NCBI GenBank assembly: GCA_023078555.1
Contig: CM041198.1
Span: 9,037,836 to 9,101,835 of the forward strand
From: Ulva prolifera
Taxonomy: Eukaryota > Chlorophyta > Ulvophyceae > Ulvales > Ulvaceae
DNA: 64,000 nucleotides
Direction of reading: 5' to 3'
The position numbers and the translations under genes were made by a program. The notes beneath the pieces are model-generated. The model worked only from the letters and a program-made list of their open reading frames with translations. It was not told the origin of the DNA and searched no databases. Positions 45,927 through 58,184 of the stretch are shown here, one piece after another (within the stretch, counting starts at the first letter, position 1; each line of letters starts with the position of its first letter).

Positions 45927-48900
45927 ATGCGTTCGAGCTTCGTAGCTGTAACAGCTGTCTGTTTGGGCATGTGCACCTCAGCAGCTGCGGTGCATGCTTC
46001 CTTGGACCTCGAGCCAGTCGCACTGGATCAAATTCTGGCAGAGTACGGACATCAAGTTCTGCTGGGTCCGACTCGAGACGTTGGCAGGTCTCGTAACCTC
46101 CTCACGAACGCAGATATCTTTCCGCCCTTGGAGAGCCGAGGCTCCGATGTCCTACCTACGGGCAGGAAGATGCTGCAGGGGCAGGTTACCACAGATGTGA
46201 CTGACCCCTCCCCCCCCAATTCCACCGTCAGCACCTATGAGATTGAAGATGAGTGCCCACAAATCAAGAATGCGACACATCTGTGCGAGACAGGTCCCTG
46301 GATCATAGAAGGGGGGGCACGGGTGCGGCACCTCTGCCCTCGAGGCTGTGATGCACTGTCCCGTGCGGGTGCGGGTGGGGACAGGTGGGGCCTGATGCCT
46401 GGCTTGATCCCAGCCGTCCTTCCGCATGCATGCGCTTGTTCCTCCAGCAACGTTCCTCCAGCAATCTTCCTCCAGCGATGTTCCTGTTCCTCCAGCAGGC
46501 AGCATCCATGCCGTCCTGCCGTCCATGTGGCGCATCAGCTGTTGCATGCTGCCCCCTTCACCCCCTCTGCCGATCCCGCTGAACCAGAGACCTGGACTGC
46601 TGATTGCATCTCCCAGCATGAAGAAGCGAATTCCAGCTGCACTCCACACCCCGGCAACCCTTGTACACACATCCCGCCTCCGCAGTACTGCTCTGTCTTA
46701 CAAACAACACACCTCCCCTGCACCAACACTGCTGCATCTCATCCCCTACACCCTCCCGTGCACGCCCGTACCTTCCTCCACCTGCGCTTTGCGCGCCCCA
46801 GTGCGCTGTGTCGCACCATCAGCGCCGCCCCCCAACCGCCGCGGGCCGTGCAGATCACATACAACCTCACCGTGCCGGTGTCGGAGAAGGCGCTCGCGCT
46901 CCAGGTCACGCTGGAGCCGATCCTCGGCAACCCCGACATGATCCTCTTCCTCGTCGACACGTTTGGCCCCCAGGCCATCGGTGATAACAGCCTGCGGTAC
47001 GCGGGACGCGAGGTCGTGACGGTGGACTCGAGCTTCCTGCCCCCGGGCGTGATGATCGCAATCGTCGTGCACGCGCAGCACACGCGCGCCAGCTTTGACC
47101 TGACCGTCGACCTCTTTGAGGAAGGCCGCCAGGTCTCGCAGCGGGACGCAAAGGTGACCCCCCCCCCCCTGTTTGGGGCTGCATAATCCGCGGGCTCAGC
47201 CTGGCTGCGACGGCCGAGCTGTGGCAGCCCCGGCTACATGTGGTGCAGTCCACTGTCCCAACCATATGCAATGCATGTGTGTGGCCCATTTCTGCATGGC
47301 AGCATGTGGTGGCAGTGTTGCAGTGGTGAGATGGTGGAGTGGACTGCAGGAATGCCCACACCATCATTGCCCTTTGCCACACTCAATCCCCAGGCACACA
47401 GGCTGGAGTGTAAGGGGGTGTCAGGGTCCCACCTTCTGTGAGGGCAGCTGCTTGAGGCCTCGTGAGGGCAGGCCCAGGGGGCAGCCCTGCTGTGTGGTCA
47501 TCCTGTCATGGCCATGCATACCCATGCATATGCATATGCCTGTACCTGTCAGATTTGGCCACAGGGTCATTCGCAACCTGCAGTTCACCTCTCAGCTGCC
47601 TCTGCACGCTGTGTACTCAGTGGTGGTTCAGTTGTGACTTGACCCGGTTGAGATGTTTTATTGTTTTTTCTAGATGTCCGGCAGTGCCTGTCACTTGCTG
47701 CTTATGTTTGCCCCCCTCACCTGCAGCAGCAGTGACCCCACAGCCATGCCCAGCAGCTCCACATGTGGCCACTGCCGCCGCCCGCTGACGCAGGCCCTAC
47801 CCAACCAATTTTCGGCTCTGTCATGCTATGGCCCGAGCTCTTTGACTGTGTTGATCCCTGCAAACGAATGCATGCATGACACCACTGACATCAGCACGCC
47901 GAAACATGAAGATGCAGCGCCGCCGCCATGCACGTGCAGGCCCTCGCCGCCATCAGCGCCGCATGCTGCCAGAACGGCACATGCAACAGCGACGGCTTCA
48001 CGCAGTACGCGACAAACCAGACCGCGCTGAACCCGTGCGCCGTCCCCGGCTGGTACTGCAACGCCGCAGGCCACCTCACCCACCTCATCCTCGACAACCA
48101 GGGCTTCCAGTGCAAGGCGATCGACCTCAGCCCGCTGGCCCAGATGAAAGACCTCTACTCGTTCTCCCTCACCAATGCTCCCGGCCTCACTGGTGCGGCC
48201 TCATGATAGCTGGTGTGTCTAAACAGTCCATACGTAACCCCAGATTTCAATTCTCTTTGGAGACTGCTTTCCACGAACGAAAGTTGTGCCGGCGGGCGTG
48301 TGCCAGCACGATGTCCAGCCCGAGCATGCAGCATGGTCCAGCGCCGGGCTGGCGAGAAGCGATGCTACGCTTGCCATGCTCCGCAGCGCAGGACCCCCCT
48401 CCCCGTCAACGCCCCAGTGTCGCATCAACGTACTGTGTGACTACAGGTGACATCAACACGTTCCTCGCGCACTTCAAAGACGACCACGCGCTGCGCATGC
48501 TGGACCTGCAGTCCAACGGCATGACGGGCAAGCTGCACGCGGCATGCGAGGACGGCCACCAGTTCACGAAGCTCGTACAGCTGCAGCTGGACACGATGCG
48601 CATCAGCGGTCACATCCCAGACTGCCTCATGCGTGTGGAGGACCTCTTCATCGCCCGCACCAACCTCCACGAGACGCTGCCGGCGATCCCTGCAGACTCC
48701 CCGATGCGCCGCCTAACCATCATCCAGGCACCCCCCCCCCCCCCCCCCCCCACCCCCCCCCCCCCATATCTGCATGCCACTGTTTTGCCATATCTGTTGT
48801 TGTGAAACTCGTCCTGTCGATGTTGCGGCTTCCATGTTGGGCCGGCCATGGATCCCAGCTTATAATTGTCGTGGTCAGGTCTGTTTCGGCGACTCACAGA

Positions 48901-50659
48901 GCCGCGCGCCACCTCGTGCAACTGTCGCGCTGCCCCCCACGACTGCCCAATCATGGAAGGTGATGGGCATCGCAGCGATCCGCGGCGATGCCCCCATGTG
49001 CGCCTCTTGACCGACCACGACATTCCACACTCAGCCTGCTCCGCTGACGTCTGCTCCGCTGTTCCAGGAGGACAACAACAAGCCACGCATCAAGGGCGAT
49101 GCCGCAGTGTTTGAGCAGCTGGCCAACCTTCAGCTGCTCTCCCTCGCATACACCTCGTTCACAGGCACACTGAAAGTTGGCCCGCAGCTGCGGTGGCTGC
49201 AGACAGTCGGCCTGCCATTCACCAAATTCGCCGCGGCCTCTCAGAGCCGCCTGGAGAGCGTGGCCATGGTGGATGGCAAGCTCGCGGGCGCAGTGCCGCC
49301 GGAGCTGCTGAACGACTCGGACATGGCTCATCTCAACCTGCGCAACAACAGCCTGACAGAGATCGACCAGGACTTCATGTCGCTCAAGTTGCTCGTGCTT
49401 GACCTGTCATACAACTCGATCGAGGTGCGCCCTTTCCGACCTCCATCCCCTGCCGTGCAGAACACAGACTCCTGGAGGTGCACACATCGTGATGTGCCGG
49501 AGGTGCAGTATCTGAAAGGAGTGTCGCCTCGGAGCCCAAAGGTAGTAAGGCTCCAGTTCACAGCTGGCACCGTGAACAGCTTCCAATCAATGACTGACAT
49601 AAGGTGTGTGGCGTGTCAGCCCTGCTAGAGCTACATTTGATCCCGGCGCTGCCGTGCAGGGCCCACTGCCACCGGCTCTCGGCAGGCAACCCTGGCTCGC
49701 ATTCGTCACGGTCGCGCACAACAAGCTCACGGGCCCCATCGCCGAGTTCACCCGCTCAATCGACGGGAACAACATCGTGCACTACTTTGACATCTCGGGC
49801 AACCAGCTGACGGGGCCGTTGTCCGGCCTCGAGTCGCTGGGCGCCATCGCACGTGTGGACACGCTGCTCGTGCACCCGGAGAATGGAATGTTGCTACCAA
49901 ACGTCGTCAATGCCTCGTCCAACAATTTCGAGGGCTCGCTGCCGCTGGCGTACTACGCCGCGGCGAGCGCCGGGGGGCCTGACCGCCTGCCGCTCGTGAT
50001 TGTGCGCCCTCCCCCTCTTCCCCGATGTGCCGACTGCCGCTCTTTGGCCGTGCTGTGATTGCTTCGGCGCAGCACGTGCGTTATCATGATCATTGCAATG
50101 CATGGGGATACGCCGGATGCAGCGATAGCATGCACTGTGCGAAGACAACATGCACTGAGATGTGCGCTGGGGAGTATTTGGACAGAGCCTGTGGGTGAAA
50201 CGTTGACGGGGACTCGTGCAAGGTACGTGTGTGTGTGTGCAGATCGACATCCGCGGCAATGAGCTGATGGAGTGCGTTGACCCGGAGATCCAGAGCCCGA
50301 TGGTGCAAGTCGTGTGCGACCCCGTCACCCCCGCGGCGTCCCCCTCCACCTCCGCTGCCGCCAGGCCCCCCGTCCGAGACGTCAGCCTATCAGATGAGGC
50401 CGACGCGGTGGCCACGCCGGCCCCGCCGCCGGCTGGGGAGTCCCCTGGGGGCGCCGGGGCCTCGGCACTCGGCGGCGACGCCATTGCAGGCATCGTTGTC
50501 GCCGTCATCGCTGTCGCCGTGCTCGCAATGCTGCTCGCCGCGTTTGCGCTGCGGCGGTATAAGCAGCAGAAGCAGGACGCATGGACTGCGGCGACGCTGG
50601 ACGAGCGCAGGACATCCGGTGCGGGGACGACTGGGCTCACAGACCCCACACTAAGGTGA
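45927..50659 (+). CDS. Secreted/type I membrane leucine-rich-repeat protein
   Basis: Exons: 45927-46322, 46854-47153, 47940-48192, 48447-48727, 49068-49424, 49660-50001, 50243-50659. All phases join, about 781 residues. A signal peptide (SSFVAVTAVCLGMCTSAAAVHA) begins the protein. Exon 2 is a beta-rich domain (ITYNLTVPVSEKALALQVTL). Exons 3-6 contain LRRs of plant-receptor type (LRMLDLQSNGMTGKL, LVQLQLDTMRISGHIPD, MAHLNLRNNSL, LLVLDLSYNSIE, VAHNKLTGPI, FDISGNQLTGPL). Exon 7 has an acidic/Pro-Ala linker, a transmembrane helix (IAGIVVAVIAVAVLAMLLAAFAL) and a short basic tail without a kinase. Several N-x-S/T sites (NST, NAT, NLT, NGT, NQT) fit an extracellular protein. Intron 4 has a GC donor. 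Role in surface recognition is inferred. Confidence 0.85.
48728..48766. repeat. Poly-C tract at the start of intron 4
   Basis: Directly after the exon end (CAG|GCA) comes a run of about 36 bases that is C apart from one A. It lies at the donor side, not at the acceptor side where pyrimidine tracts act. Confidence 0.9.
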
Positions 50660-51681
50660 TGCCTCGGCCCGCCGCCCTGCAAGGCTGTGTGCCGTGCAGT
50701 GTATCTAACATAGACTGCAGAGCCAAGCATGCCGCGGACTCGCACGGGCGTGCGGCCGGGCCGGAGGGCATCTGTTTTTGACCCCAGCACACAGCACGGC
50801 CGCGGGCTCAGGGTCCGCAGCGGGCGATATGCGCAGCGTTTGGGCGCGGCTCACGTGTGTACAATGGCTGTTTTTGCATAGCCGCAGCCCCCCCTCAGGG
50901 CGGCCTTTCTGCATGGTAGCGTGCTTTTGGACAGCGTCCCAGCGCCTACCCATAAATGCCTTTCAGGTACAGTAGATCAGTACATGCGTCATGGTGGCCA
51001 ATGTATGTAACCGTCGGTTGTCCTCGTGGCTCTGGAGGTATGCTTGGCATCATGCATGTCAAACTATGCGAATTGGGCGTGCACCCCAGGCTGTGCGGAG
51101 CGTGGCACAGCGACTCCAAGATTGAGACGATTGGAATCCGCAATGCGTCGGGTCGCGACGGGCATAATGCGGCTGCTTTCAGTTTTCTTTCGGTTTTCAG
51201 GCACCCCTCCGTGGTGTCTGCGTGCACATCAGATTGAGGGGGATCAGTCACTTGGGTAAGGGCCACTGCATGGCACGTTTTCAGGTTAGGCTGACTCACT
51301 GACGTGATGTAAGTTGAATGCATGAGCATCGTGGCGGCCCAGGCCTGCATGTGCACTATGTCTGCTAGGCTGCAGAAATCCGCCTGTCACGTGAGCCTTC
51401 ACAAACGATGTTGGGTCATCGGGCCCGATCACATGGAACCATTCCGAATATCCAGGTCTCCGTTTGGGGTGGCATCCCTGAAAATGCTGCAAAACGACCC
51501 AACACTGTGAATCACAAGTGAATGAAATAAATGCACGAATATGCTGCCAGAATGGTAATCGGCTGTCAGGTAATTGGCTGTCGCTCCATGTCTTACGAAT
51601 CACCTGAGCCAAATCCAAACTTCGGTTTGGCTTTCAGAAGGAGGCGGGCTGTGCACACATCCTCTGCGCTGCAATTGCGCA
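50660..51681. other. Intergenic, nothing recognised
   Basis: Only short frames and no shared repeat before the LINE nest starting at 51682. Confidence 0.45.
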
Positions 51682-51971
51682 CACAAGAGCGAGGACACGG
51701 GGCGCCTCGGGCGTGCTCCGTTTCGGGTGGGTCGATGGATGGGGGCGCCCCCGTGTGTGCTGTTCCGGCGCTCGGGGCTGGCCTGGTCGGGGCTTTGGGG
51801 TGGGGGTCCTGGGGGCCCTCGGCGGCTTCCGCAGGGGACAGGCGCCGGCCGGCCGCCGCATGGGGCAACCGCTGCCGCGTGGGTGTGGGTGTGTTTAGGT
51901 GGGGTCTGGGCCGCGTGCGGTTGCGAGGGTTGGGTGTCGGTGTGTAGGTGAGTTTGGGGGTGGGTGTGTGT

Positions 51972-52012
51972 TACAAAGGACAAAGCCGGAGGGGCCGGTA
52001 GCACCGCCAGGA
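51972..52012 (-). mobile_element. LINE fragment K1, 41 bp, nested in K
   Basis: Only 41 bp of element between perfect 16-bp copies of GGGGGTGGGTGTGTGT (51956-51971 and 52013-52028). It is the shortest insertion in the window and a clean demonstration of target-primed insertion of the 3' end. Confidence 0.95.
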
Positions 52013-52068
52013 GGGGGTGGGTGTGTGTGGAGATGCGTGTGGGGGTGGGTGCGTGTGGGAGTGTGTGT

Positions 52069-52196
52069 TACAAGGACAAAGCAAGCGAGGCAGGTAGCAC
52101 CGCAAGCAAGAAGCAGGGGAAACGCACACCACGCAACAAGCCACACGAAGCGCACACCAAAACACCCACGCAACGGCAGCACCCACGCAACGGCAG
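52069..52196 (-). mobile_element. LINE fragment K2, 128 bp, nested in K
   Basis: Flanked by perfect 15-bp copies of GTGTGGGAGTGTGTG (52053-52067 and 52197-52211). Its sequence is nearly that of element E (same GCAAGCAAGAAGCAGGGGAA stretch), so the two come from the same subfamily, whereas its host K is of the CCGGCCCC subtype. Confidence 0.95.
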
Positions 52197-52401
52197 GTGT
52201 GGGAGTGTGTGGGAGTATGGGAGTGGGTGGGTGCTTGTGGTGCCTTGGCGTTGGGAGTGGGACTGTGTGGGTGCTTGTGGTGCCTTGGCGTTGGCTGTTG
52301 CTCTCCTGTTGCGTGCGCATTGCGTTGTGCGTGCTCCCCTTCTTGGTCCTGGCGGTGCTACCGGCCCCTCTGGCTTTTTCCTTTGTAGCACGAGAGCGAG
52401 G

Positions 52402-53022
52402 CTGTGTGGAGCTCCGCAGCACCGTTGGGAACCACAGAGCCTGTAAGGCCAGATGGCCACTGCGTCAGGAAGGATGCAGACTATATTCCAAATCTCTAGG
52501 AGTAGAAGACTTCTGCAGAGCACGGGCACCGGGGAGCCCCTCCGTGGAAACACCACCGCCAGATCAGAAGCCCTGTGCCAGATGTGTCCCTGGTGGGTGG
52601 GGGCCCACCCGGCCGAGTCATCGTTTCTGCTTGAGAGATCTCCACAACGCTGTGATGAACGCCGCTGTGCTTGCTACCATGACCGATAATGCTGGGTGTG
52701 TCGCAGGATATGCTGAGGGCGTCAAAACTGGCGCCACACCTAACGATCGGCTGCATGCAAAAACTGCATCGACGGCACGCATGATGGTGCGCGTTGTGAA
52801 ATCTGCCCCAGTGTGCTCCGTGCAGCCGCAAGCCCGGTACCGAGTGCTGCATCTCCGCACCATCATGTGGATTGGGCATCCGTCTGCCAACTTTGCATCG
52901 TCTGTGTCTTGAGCAGCTTACATGTGCCCCGTCTCACGCCTTGCACTGCCCCAGCAAATGGGCAATGTGAACACACACGTACTTGAAGAAGCACTTCAGC
53001 AAGAATTCCCGTAGCAAATCTA
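52402..53022. other. Upstream region of the DUF3754 gene
   Basis: Open frames continue out of the LINE but have no family-like features. It probably includes the promoter and 5' UTR of the gene starting at 53023. Confidence 0.4.
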
Positions 53023-56000
53023 ATGACTGGGGCTTCGAAGCCAGTGGAGAAGGAGGATCCCCCGACAGCGGGGTACCGCATCGTCTTGCCTCCAGCACGC
53101 CACATTCCGTTGACGGTCAATGATGTCGTGGAAGCAATGAGACATCTTGTTCCTCATCATGAGCGCTCCATGTTTGACGAGATCTGCCAGATCGTGGAAG
53201 GCCTGGCAATGACGGAGTTTTCCGCCATCCGTCGACGAACAAAGAAAAACTTCCGGTTTTTCTCGCAAGCAGCCTTGCACAGAGATATGCCGACCCGAAG
53301 AGGCCGAGGACGTGCGCTACACAATCTGGGAAAGCGTGCACTAGTAGCTAACGCACCGTGTGGCTTCCGTCGTTCGTCAGCACGCTGCACACTCAACACA
53401 GCATTATCAGTGACCGACTCTACCATGCTGCAGTGAAAAAGGAAGATACAATGGATGAAATGGAGGTGGTATTCCTCTCTGATTTCTGGTAAGCGCGCGC
53501 CCGGCAGAGCCTGACAAGTGCTTGTCAACACTGTACATCCATGCCTCGACGGCATGCTAGCCTCCGACGTTGCCCCTGATTTATGTTCCCAGAAAAGTGT
53601 TTTCGGCATATTGAAGGATACATGGCTACCTGGCATGATCTCTGATATGTGTACAGGGACCTCATGGACTTTGCACATTACTCCGCACTCAGTGAGGCGG
53701 ACTGGCTGGCGGTCAAGCAGGAGCGCCTGATGCTCGACATGCCTCTGACTATCAACTGGGATCATATGGACGCCAGGCTTCTGCAACGCTTTTTCAAAAG
53801 AAGGCCCCAGCGCATGGAGAACTTGTATCGGTACGAGCCATTCCCAGTCAGGCTGTCCCACTCTGCATCTTTCACATGGTGCAACAGATGGTGCAACAGC
53901 TAAAGTCTTCAGAAGAGTCTGCACATTGTTGACGCGACGTACGGCGAAGCTTTGAGCCCCTGTTGACTGTGTTGCCATGGCAGGGGCTCACAGACTACAA
54001 GGGCATAGCCTCCGCAATTCCTTGCTGCTACGGTCATGCCACACTTGCCCCAATAATGTATCGATGTCAGATATATTCCTGGCTTGTACGTCTCACAGCA
54101 TCCCCTGGACCCATACACTAAGGTTACAACCATGTGCACCATCCCACACTCTGAGGCGCAGCTGCTTGCAGAGGCACATACATATCATAGCAGGTCTCAG
54201 CCTGATGGTCTTCGTCACTTCGTCACTTTGAAGTTATACCTTGGCATTCTCAACTGAGGCCGCCAGCGCCATGCAACATCGTGGCCATGGTGCAGGCACA
54301 AGGAGCGCTGCCTGCTGTTCCACCGTGGCGTGGGTGTCGTCCGGAAGAAGGACCTCTTCATCATTGAGAAGGTCGACCTGCTTGTCAAGTACCTCGTCGC
54401 CTGGCCTGCGAAGCAGGTGCGCCCCATGCCTGCAAAACTCTTTCTGAAGATCTCTTCGAGAAGGCTCCACGTCCACACTGACACACACACACACACACAC
54501 AGACCTTGACACTGCCACCCTCGTATATCTGTACTCGGTGACCTCGAGCCTTCATAGGCCTGCAATACACCATCAGACTGTTTCGCGTGCGCCTACACAC
54601 AAGTGTGTGTGCCCGAGTTCCACACGGCCCCCCATGGGTAGAACGGCCCTTCTGGGAAGTGGCGGGCAGTACCACAAGGGTGCCATCGTGACCATCCAGA
54701 TGGTCTTTATGCGCCCACACAGCGAGCTGCTGTTTGCAAGCACGCGGCCGACCCCGCGTCTGTCTCAGCGCGTACCCGCGCGATCACGGACCCCTGTGTT
54801 GCGCAGAAGTCTGCCGACTATCTCTGCACACCACTGTGTCAATGGGGTGCGCAGGACAGGCAGGTATGCATCGCATATCCGGAGCGGCGTCGCCCTGCCC
54901 ACAGCTGCTCTGCGTGGGCTCTGTGAACAAAGCCGCCTGGTCGCTGCATACACCACACTTTTGCATCGTGGCGGGAACTCTGCAGGGGGAACTGGCTACC
55001 TGAAAGTGTATCCGCAGTCAGCCAAGAAATCCTGGCAGAACAGCCGCCAGCGCTTCTTCCACTGTTTCTCTCAAGAATGCAGTGGCCAGCAGCCTCACAG
55101 TTTGTTGCCGGCACACAGGTGTTCTACAAGATCGCGCCGCGTCTGCCAAAGTCGCTGCGCGACAAGGCAGAGGCGATGAAGGAGAAGGACCACGAGAAGT
55201 CCATCAACCCGAACTCCGCGCGGACGATGGACGAGGTGGAGGAGCGCGACGAGGCCGCGGCTCATCGCGCCGCCAACTCCATCACCCGCGTCTCGCTGCG
55301 CCTGCTGCTGCCGACGTGGCGGGACATCCTGCGCAAGCTCTTCACGCCGCTGGAGATCGTCGAGCCGACGTACAAGGACATCATCACGCTGTACCGGTGT
55401 GCATGGTCTCTCGCCTGCGCTGTGCTGCTCTGCGCCGCCGTCATGTTCGCCTCATGTTTGTGCGGAGTAGAGTCGATAATTTTGTTGTTACTGGTTTGAA
55501 GCTGCGGCATCAGCACCCTGTGGCGATCGTTCGTGTGCCCTGTGCCTGTGTGGCTGAACATGGCGGGGGGTGCTAGCCCCGCCTCACCGGCGCCTGCGGA
55601 CACTGCCGGTCACACGCGAAAGGGCGGGCACACCCCACGGCAGCACAAGATGCGGGCTTGCTTCAGTGCGATGCTGTACTCTATGTGCACATCGGTCCGC
55701 TGAGCCCAGCAATGCCCTGCTGTGCCCAAAGCCTACAATCAGCACAACACACGAACGCCCCGCACGGCGCAGGAAGAAGGTCGCGGCCCCATCAGAGAAG
55801 GAGCTCAAGGCCAACCCTGCCAAGGCGGAGGCGTTCCGGCGCGACCAGCGAGGCATCGTCGTGAAGCGCTTCGACGAGGTGCCCGTCGCCGACGTCGAGA
55901 TCGTGTTCCCGGACAAGTCCGTCGGCCTCAAGCTCATCGACCTCCTGACGCTGTACGGCACGGCCATCGGCGCCTTCATCGGCGGCGTCATGGCCTTCTT

Positions 56001-57861
56001 CGGCGCACAGCTCGAGTTGTCCTACGTGCTGTCCACCCTCGGAGTTGTCGGCGGCAAGCTCTTCCAGGTGCGCCCCCCCCCCTTCCCCGTGCCCAGTGGG
56101 GTTCACCAGACTGCATGCTGTGTGGGCGTCAGCCTGTAGGTCATGATCAAATCTGACTGGCGGTATACATGTTGGGGATGGCATACCCATGCTGCAGTAG
56201 CCTGGCGTGCAGCACCGTCACGATCAACATCTCCGGTGAGTGTGCTCGGCGGCCAGCACAAAACAGTGTGCCGTTGTATCCTGTGGCACAAGTCAGATTC
56301 TGCGGCCACATGTGGCTTAGATGCTTCGTTCGGTCCAGAATCTCGGCATTGTCAATGTCCCAGTGGGTGTGACTTTGTCATCATGCATGCCTGCCCGCGT
56401 CGCACGGCCTGCGACAGCCACGGTCGCGTGCCCGCGGTTGTGCCCATGCACCGCAGTGAATCGTGCACTCTCGAGGACAGTTGTGCTGCGAGAGCCACCG
56501 CAGCGGCACGAGGCGTTGGTGGACGTGTGGGGTGGCATGCAGACATACACCAAGATGGAGGCGAAGAAGGCGGAGATGATGAAGCAGATGTCGCAGACGG
56601 TGTTTGACATCAGCATGGACTCGCAGGAGGGCGCCATCTACTCCGTGCTTGACGAGATGGCCGACCAGTACGTCAAAGAGATCCTGCTCGCCTACTTCCT
56701 CCTCCTCAAGTACAAGTACCCCTGCACCGAGGCGCGCCCCCTGCCTCACCTGCAATCAGTCCACGCGCAACAACAAGGTACAATCTTTCCATTGGGAATT
56801 CAAGACCACCAAACACTCGCGGCCATCGCACATGCTGTTGGACGCGGCGCGCGTGGTAGACATCGCCCAGCGTCTTTGGCGCTGGGGCACAGGAGAGGCC
56901 TGCTTGGCCTGCTTCTTACTGACGAACAGATCAACACTCAGCGTGTGCGCCTCGTGCTGTGGTGCCGAGCAGCGGTGTAGCAGCAGGCGGGTAGCAACCA
57001 CGAGGGTGCGCGAGTGGCTAAGGGCACCTGCGGCTGTGCATGGTGTGCGTGCGTGGCGCTGCAGCCCCACAGCTGCCTGTGGCTGCAGGGCGAGTTGGAC
57101 GAGCTGTGCGAGTCGTTCCTGGACGACAAGTTTGACGTGCGCATCGACTTTGCGATCGAGGAGTCGCTGCCGCGGCTGCGCCAGTACGGCCTCGTCGACG
57201 CGCAGCCCGACCCCGACGACCCCCGCGTCAAGGCCCCCGAGCTCGCGACCGCCCATAGCCGCCTCCTGCAGCGCTGGCAGCGGTGCGCCCCCACCCAGCC
57301 GCCCCGCCGCCGACATGCGTGCTTGTCTGCCACTCCGGTCCTCCATCCACTGCGTCCCAAGTGTAATTATTAAAGCATCAGTGCATGTGATGGATGGGCG
57401 CTTCCCTGGTGGCGCCCCCTCACATGTGCTTGACTGTGTGCATGTACACCGCTTGGCGGCTACCTGTGCGCATGTACACTGTGTGCATGTACAACGCTGA
57501 CTGTGTGCATGTACACCGCTTGGCGGCTGGCTGCATGGAGCACGTGGCTGTGAGGGCACATGTGCATTGCACTGATACCTCAGCTTCTCTACGGGTGCTA
57601 CTGTCTGGTCATGCTATCATCTGTGGACCTGCTGCTCGCATGGTCATTGAACTTTGTATCTCACAACGAGATGGCGAGATCCTTGGGATTGACGGGGCAC
57701 CTGGCGCAAGTAGACACTGTCGCCTTGTGTGTTACAAGGGTAAAGCAAGCAAGGCAGGTAGCACCGCGAGCAGCGACCAGGGGAACCGCACACCACGCAA
57801 CAAGCCACACGCAGCACACACCAACACACCCACGCAACGCAAGCACCCGCGCCGGCCACAG

Positions 57862-57951
<90 letters not shown>

Positions 57952-58184
57952 GTCGACTTGTGTGCAGGGCGTTCGATGTGCGCGACGATGACTCGTCGCT
58001 GACAGACACGCTGTCCGCGCCGCTGTCGGTGGCCACTGGGGCGCTCCAAGGTGTCGGCGGCATCAGCATGAAGGCGGTCAGTGGCGTCACCAGCACCCTC
58101 AAGGCCGTCGTGCCGGGCGTCGGCAAGTCCAGTGACAGCAAGAAGAAGCACTGGTGGAGCAAGAGCAAGACAAAGGCGTCCTAG
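53023..58184 (+). CDS. TMEM143/DUF3754 family membrane protein
   Basis: Exons: 53023-53255, 53381-53488, 53657-53830, 54296-54416, 55119-55396, 55773-56067, 56543-56731, 57089-57282, 57968-58184. All phases join, about 603 residues; the first junction is the least certain. Family signatures: the N-terminal RHIPLTVNDVVEAM, then RCLLFHRGVGVVRKKDLF, then the central IVVKRFDEVPVADVEIVFPD. Two hydrophobic helices follow (LTLYGTAIGAFIGGVMAFFG, LSYVLSTLGVVGG), then MSQTVFDISMDSQEGAIYSV and DQYVKEILLAYFLLLKY, as in plant and animal DUF3754 proteins. Members are predicted organelle (mitochondrial or plastid) membrane proteins of unknown activity. The Lys/Ser-rich C-terminal exon is lineage-specific. 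Intron 7 has the GC donor GAG|GCGCGCCCC. Intron 8 carries LINE L directly before its acceptor. Confidence 0.85.
57733..57951 (-). mobile_element. LINE fragment L with CA microsatellite, in intron 8 of the DUF3754 gene
   Basis: Minus-strand copy whose 3' end abuts TTGTGTGT. The flanks GTCGCCTTGTGTGT (57719-57732) and GTCGACTTGTGTGC (57952-57965) match at 12 of 14. The 5' side of the fragment has become a pure (CA) repeat. The insertion lies 16 bp from the intron's acceptor AG. Confidence 0.85.
57863..57950. repeat. (CA)44 microsatellite
   Basis: About 88 bp of uninterrupted CA, expanded from the CACACA part of the LINE UTR at the 5' end of element L. Confidence 0.97.

Larger units (their letters stand above)
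51696..52387 (+). mobile_element. LINE fragment K (outer), 3' UTR only
   Basis: Plus-strand copy ending GCGGTGCTACCGGCCCCTCT ... CCTTTGTA. Flanks ACACAAGAGCGAGG (51682-51695) and GCACGAGAGCGAGG (52388-52401) match at 12 of 14 positions, so this is an older insertion than most. It contains only G/T-rich UTR and two nested minus-strand fragments. Confidence 0.8.

Noticed and set aside
46235..46670. Tandem MFLFLQQ-like frames in intron 1 of the LRR gene
   Set aside because: They come from a short CTCCAGCA(A/G) tandem repeat inside an intron whose ends (GTGCGG ... GTGCAG) are phase-consistent.
51899..52912. A 337-codon frame that runs from the LINE into unique DNA
   Set aside because: The first half is LINE UTR with target duplications, and the second half has no protein-like pattern or spl­ice context.
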